A stretch of DNA of 5,729 bases from an uncultured Clostridia bacterium (GTDB lineage Bacteria > Bacillota > Clostridia > TANB77 > CAG-508): the NCBI GenBank assembly GCA_947632745.1, contig CANRQH010000089.1, positions 1-5,729 of the forward strand, read 5' to 3'. A model generated the notes under the pieces. It saw only the letters and a program-made list of their open reading frames with translations, did not search any database and was not told the origin of the DNA. Of the stretch, positions 4,450 through 5,729 are shown piece by piece. Numbering within the stretch: position 1 is the stretch's first letter; the number at the start of each line of letters is the position of its first letter. The translations under genes and the position numbers were made by a program.

Positions 4450-4462
4450 GTGGGGAACAGAA

Positions 4463-4507
4463 CTCATAACCCTGAGGTCGTAGGTTCGAGTCCTACCCCC
4501 GCAACCA
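4463..4507 (+). tRNA. 3' half of initiator tRNA-fMet (CAT), attachment-site remnant
   Basis: The sequence runs from the anticodon loop CTCATAA (4463-4469, anticodon CAT at 4465-4467) through the 3' anticodon strand, variable loop, T-stem GTAGG/CCTAC with loop TTCGAGT (4480-4496) and acceptor strand CCCCGCA to encoded ACCA (ending 4507). The acceptor strand ending in A before the discriminator base is the initiator pattern (unpaired 1-72). The bases left of 4463 (GGAACAGAA) cannot pair with CCCTGA, so the 5' half is absent. This is what remains of the original gene at the far side of an element integrated in the anticodon loop. The intact tRNA should lie at the element's other end. Confidence 0.85.
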
Positions 4508-4519
4508 AATAAAAATATG

Positions 4520-4553
4520 AAAAAAGCTAGCTCTTTAAAGAGTTAGCTTTTTT
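4520..4553. terminator. Bidirectional terminator between tRNA-fMet and metA
   Basis: AAAAAAGCTAGCTCTTT (4520-4536) and AAAGAGTTAGCTTTTTT (4537-4553) form a near-perfect inverted repeat with one G-U pair. It has T-runs in both orientations. It would end the tRNA transcript on the plus strand and metA on the minus strand. Its presence marks this side of the junction as original chromosome. Confidence 0.85.
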
Positions 4554-4595
4554 CGTAATATGCTTGTATAAAAAATATTTTTATTATATTCTTTT

Positions 4596-5471
4596 TTATG
4601 CTTTTTTAGCAACATATTCATTTACCCAATTTGAGTAAAATTTAATTCCATTTTCCTTCCATGAAAATACAGGTATATTATTTTTATAATAGTTTTTAGG
4701 CTCTTGTATAGGTAATCCACTTGACAAATCCCTTTTGTATTCATTATCTAATGTATTTGAATCATATTCAAAATGACCTGTTACAAAAATTTGAGTTTTA
4801 GCTTTATTTTCCACAATAAATACACCCGCATCATCTGATTTTGAAACTAGTGTTAAGTTGGGATTTTGTACAATATCATTTTCATATATTCCAGTATGTC
4901 TTGAGTGAGGGGCTTTAAAATTTTGTTTTAATCCTTTAAGTATAGGAGTATTTTGGTCTACAATTTCATGTTCAAATATTCCGAACATTTTATTAGGCAA
5001 TAAATGTTTTTTTATACCATAATTGTAATATAATCCAGCTTGTGCTCCCCAACAAATATATATTGTTGATTTTGAATTAGTTTTAGTCCATTCCATAATT
5101 TTAGTAAGTTCGTCCCAATAATCTACTTGATTAAATTCCATTTGCTCAACAGGTGCACCTGTTATAATAAAACCATCAAATTTTTTATCCTTTATTTCAT
5201 CAAATGTTGAATAGAATTTTTGTAAATATTCTGGGCTAGTAGTTTTAGACTTATAAGATGTTACATTTAAAAATGTAACCTTAATTTTTTCATTGGTATT
5301 AGATAATTCTCTTAATAATTGGATTTCTGTGTCTTGCTTTTTAGGCATAAGGTTTAAAATTCCTATTTCCAATAAATTTGTTGGTAGGTTAACCTCCTCC
5401 TCTATTATTTGAATATTTTCCTTTCTTAATATTTGGTTTGCAGACAAACCTTTTCTAGTTATAATTGGCAT
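4596..5471 (-). CDS. metA: Homoserine O-acyltransferase MetA, probably O-acetyltransferase
   Basis: MetA acylates the hydroxyl of L-homoserine, the first committed step of methionine synthesis in the cytosol. The 291 aa protein is near family length and colinear with it: MPII..KGL at the start, ILNLMPKKQDTE (39-49), FIITGAPVE (101-109), ICWGAQAGLY (139-148) and APHSRHT (187-193). The catalytic Cys is Cys140, and His233 and Glu235 lie in GHFEY. In this family Glu after GAPV (here Glu109, equivalent to residue 111 in Bacillus cereus MetA) goes with acetyl-CoA use, while Gly goes with succinyl-CoA, so I infer acetylation. The start is the ATG at 5471, five bases after GGTGA. An in-frame ATG at 5501 lacks a ribosome binding site and would add ten non-conserved residues. 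It stands alone with its own promoter and a shared terminator, and is chromosomal flank of the element. Confidence 0.95.
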   Translation of the reverse strand: MPIITRKGLSANQILRKENIQIIEEEVNLPTNLLEIGILNLMPKKQDTEIQLLRELSNTNEKIKVTFLNVTSYKSKTTSPEYLQKFYSTFDEIKDKKFDGFIITGAPVEQMEFNQVDYWDELTKIMEWTKTNSKSTIYICWGAQAGLYYNYGIKKHLLPNKMFGIFEHEIVDQNTPILKGLKQNFKAPHSRHTGIYENDIVQNPNLTLVSKSDDAGVFIVENKAKTQIFVTGHFEYDSNTLDNEYKRDLSSGLPIQEPKNYYKNNIPVFSWKENGIKFYSNWVNEYVAKKA

Positions 5472-5534
5472 TTTAATCACCGTATTAATGTAATATAGCA
5501 AAAAATATATAATTATATACTTTTTATCTTATTT

Positions 5535-5563
5535 ATTTTAACATGTGCTTAAAACTTTTGCAA
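5535..5563 (-). promoter_or_regulatory. Promoter of metA
   Basis: On the minus strand TTGCAA (complement 5558-5563), a 17-base spacer and TAAAAT (complement 5535-5540) with an upstream TG form a good sigma-A promoter. The implied leader is only about 55-60 bases. That is too short for an S-box or T-box riboswitch, so this transcript shows no RNA-based methionine control. Confidence 0.65.
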
Positions 5564-5599
5564 GTATTTTCCAAAATTATTTTTTAGTGTAACATATCG

Positions 5600-5618
5600 A
5601 TACTACGGAAGATAGTAT
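5600..5618. promoter_or_regulatory. Inverted repeat upstream of the metA promoter
   Basis: ATACTA (5600-5605) and TAGTAT (5613-5618) form a perfect 6-bp inverted repeat around seven bases, about 37 bases upstream of the metA -35 box. It could be an operator for a methionine regulator or a small hairpin. It matches no operator I can name. Confidence 0.3.
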
Positions 5619-5690
5619 TAAAAAGTTTTTTTATAAAAATATAACAAAAATGGTTACAATTCACAGCCATAAATAAATTGCATCATAATT

Positions 5691-5729
5691 AGAGGGGATA
5701 AATAACATTTTTTTACCCTCTCTATTTTT
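5691..5729 (+). terminator. Terminator-like hairpin at the right edge
   Basis: AGAGGG (5691-5696) pairs with CCCTCT (5716-5721), with further A-T pairing inside, and is followed on the plus strand by CTATTTTT to the window end. No plus-strand gene precedes it here. It may end an unseen small RNA. If read on the minus strand it has no T-run. The stretch 5502-5690 otherwise holds only the metA promoter and the inverted repeat. Confidence 0.4.

Noticed and set aside
4463..4507. Functional tRNA gene
   Set aside because: The D-arm, 5' acceptor strand and 5' anticodon strand are all missing, so the fragment cannot fold as a tRNA.
5472..5501. Ten-residue longer MetA start at 5501
   Set aside because: Family members begin at MPII. 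No ribosome binding site precedes the upstream ATG, and GGTGA precedes the one at 5471.
5661..5708. 15-codon minus-strand frame with a GAGGG site, as a metA leader peptide
   Set aside because: It lies upstream of the metA promoter, has no run of Met codons and no attenuator next to it, so it is probably chance.
5472..5729. S-box or T-box riboswitch upstream of metA
   Set aside because: The predicted leader is under 60 bases, and I see no T-box sequence or S-box core in the 258 bases available.

Overview
The window reads as the right-hand end of an integrated mobile element joined to ordinary chromosome in a low-GC Firmicute (Clostridia-like, GC about 30% by eye). The base composition, strong AGGAGG-type ribosome binding sites, a sortase-type surface protein and a Gram-positive-style MetA support this. 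TGA, TAG and TAA all act as stops, so the standard code applies. No species can be named from this sequence.

Layout: bases 1-113 are the 5' end of an unknown minus-strand gene with a near-perfect promoter. Bases 114-444 hold no gene but contain that promoter, a repeated box and the terminator of the next gene. A minus-strand gene (445-1794) encodes a secreted, wall-anchored protein with an LPKAG sorting signal. It is divergent from a small Xre-type regulator (1950-2303, +), and a candidate palindromic operator lies between their promoters. A tight minus-strand cluster follows (3946 down to 2478). In order of transcription it encodes a protein with weak resemblance to the uracil-DNA-glycosylase superfamily, a phage-type CxxC...CxxC zinc-ribbon protein, an unrecognised 132-137 aa protein and a DUF6809-like 88 aa protein.

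Bases 3947-4462 are gene-free. They hold a second copy of the repeated box with a long hairpin, possible relics of an excisionase/integrase gene, tandem repeats and a plus-strand promoter. At 4463 the sequence switches abruptly to the 3' half of an initiator tRNA-fMet (anticodon loop to CCA) with no matching 5' half. This is the signature of an attachment site left by integration into a tRNA gene. A bidirectional terminator and then metA (homoserine O-acyltransferase, probably acetyl-CoA dependent) are the flanking chromosome.

The least expected signal is a family of related intergenic elements at about 356-436, 2306-2425 and 4076-4199. Each has a terminator-like hairpin whose T-run leads into shared boxes (TATAAAAGGC, GTTGGGAA, TTTAGGTTTACTATATA, not all in every copy). 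Two of the copies sit directly after a gene in that gene's orientation. I know no named family that matches. The surface protein with its divergent regulator looks like accessory cargo, and the four-gene cluster looks like phage or conjugative-element accessory genes. No integrase, relaxase, sortase or replication gene is visible, so any mobility functions must lie left of the window or be lost.
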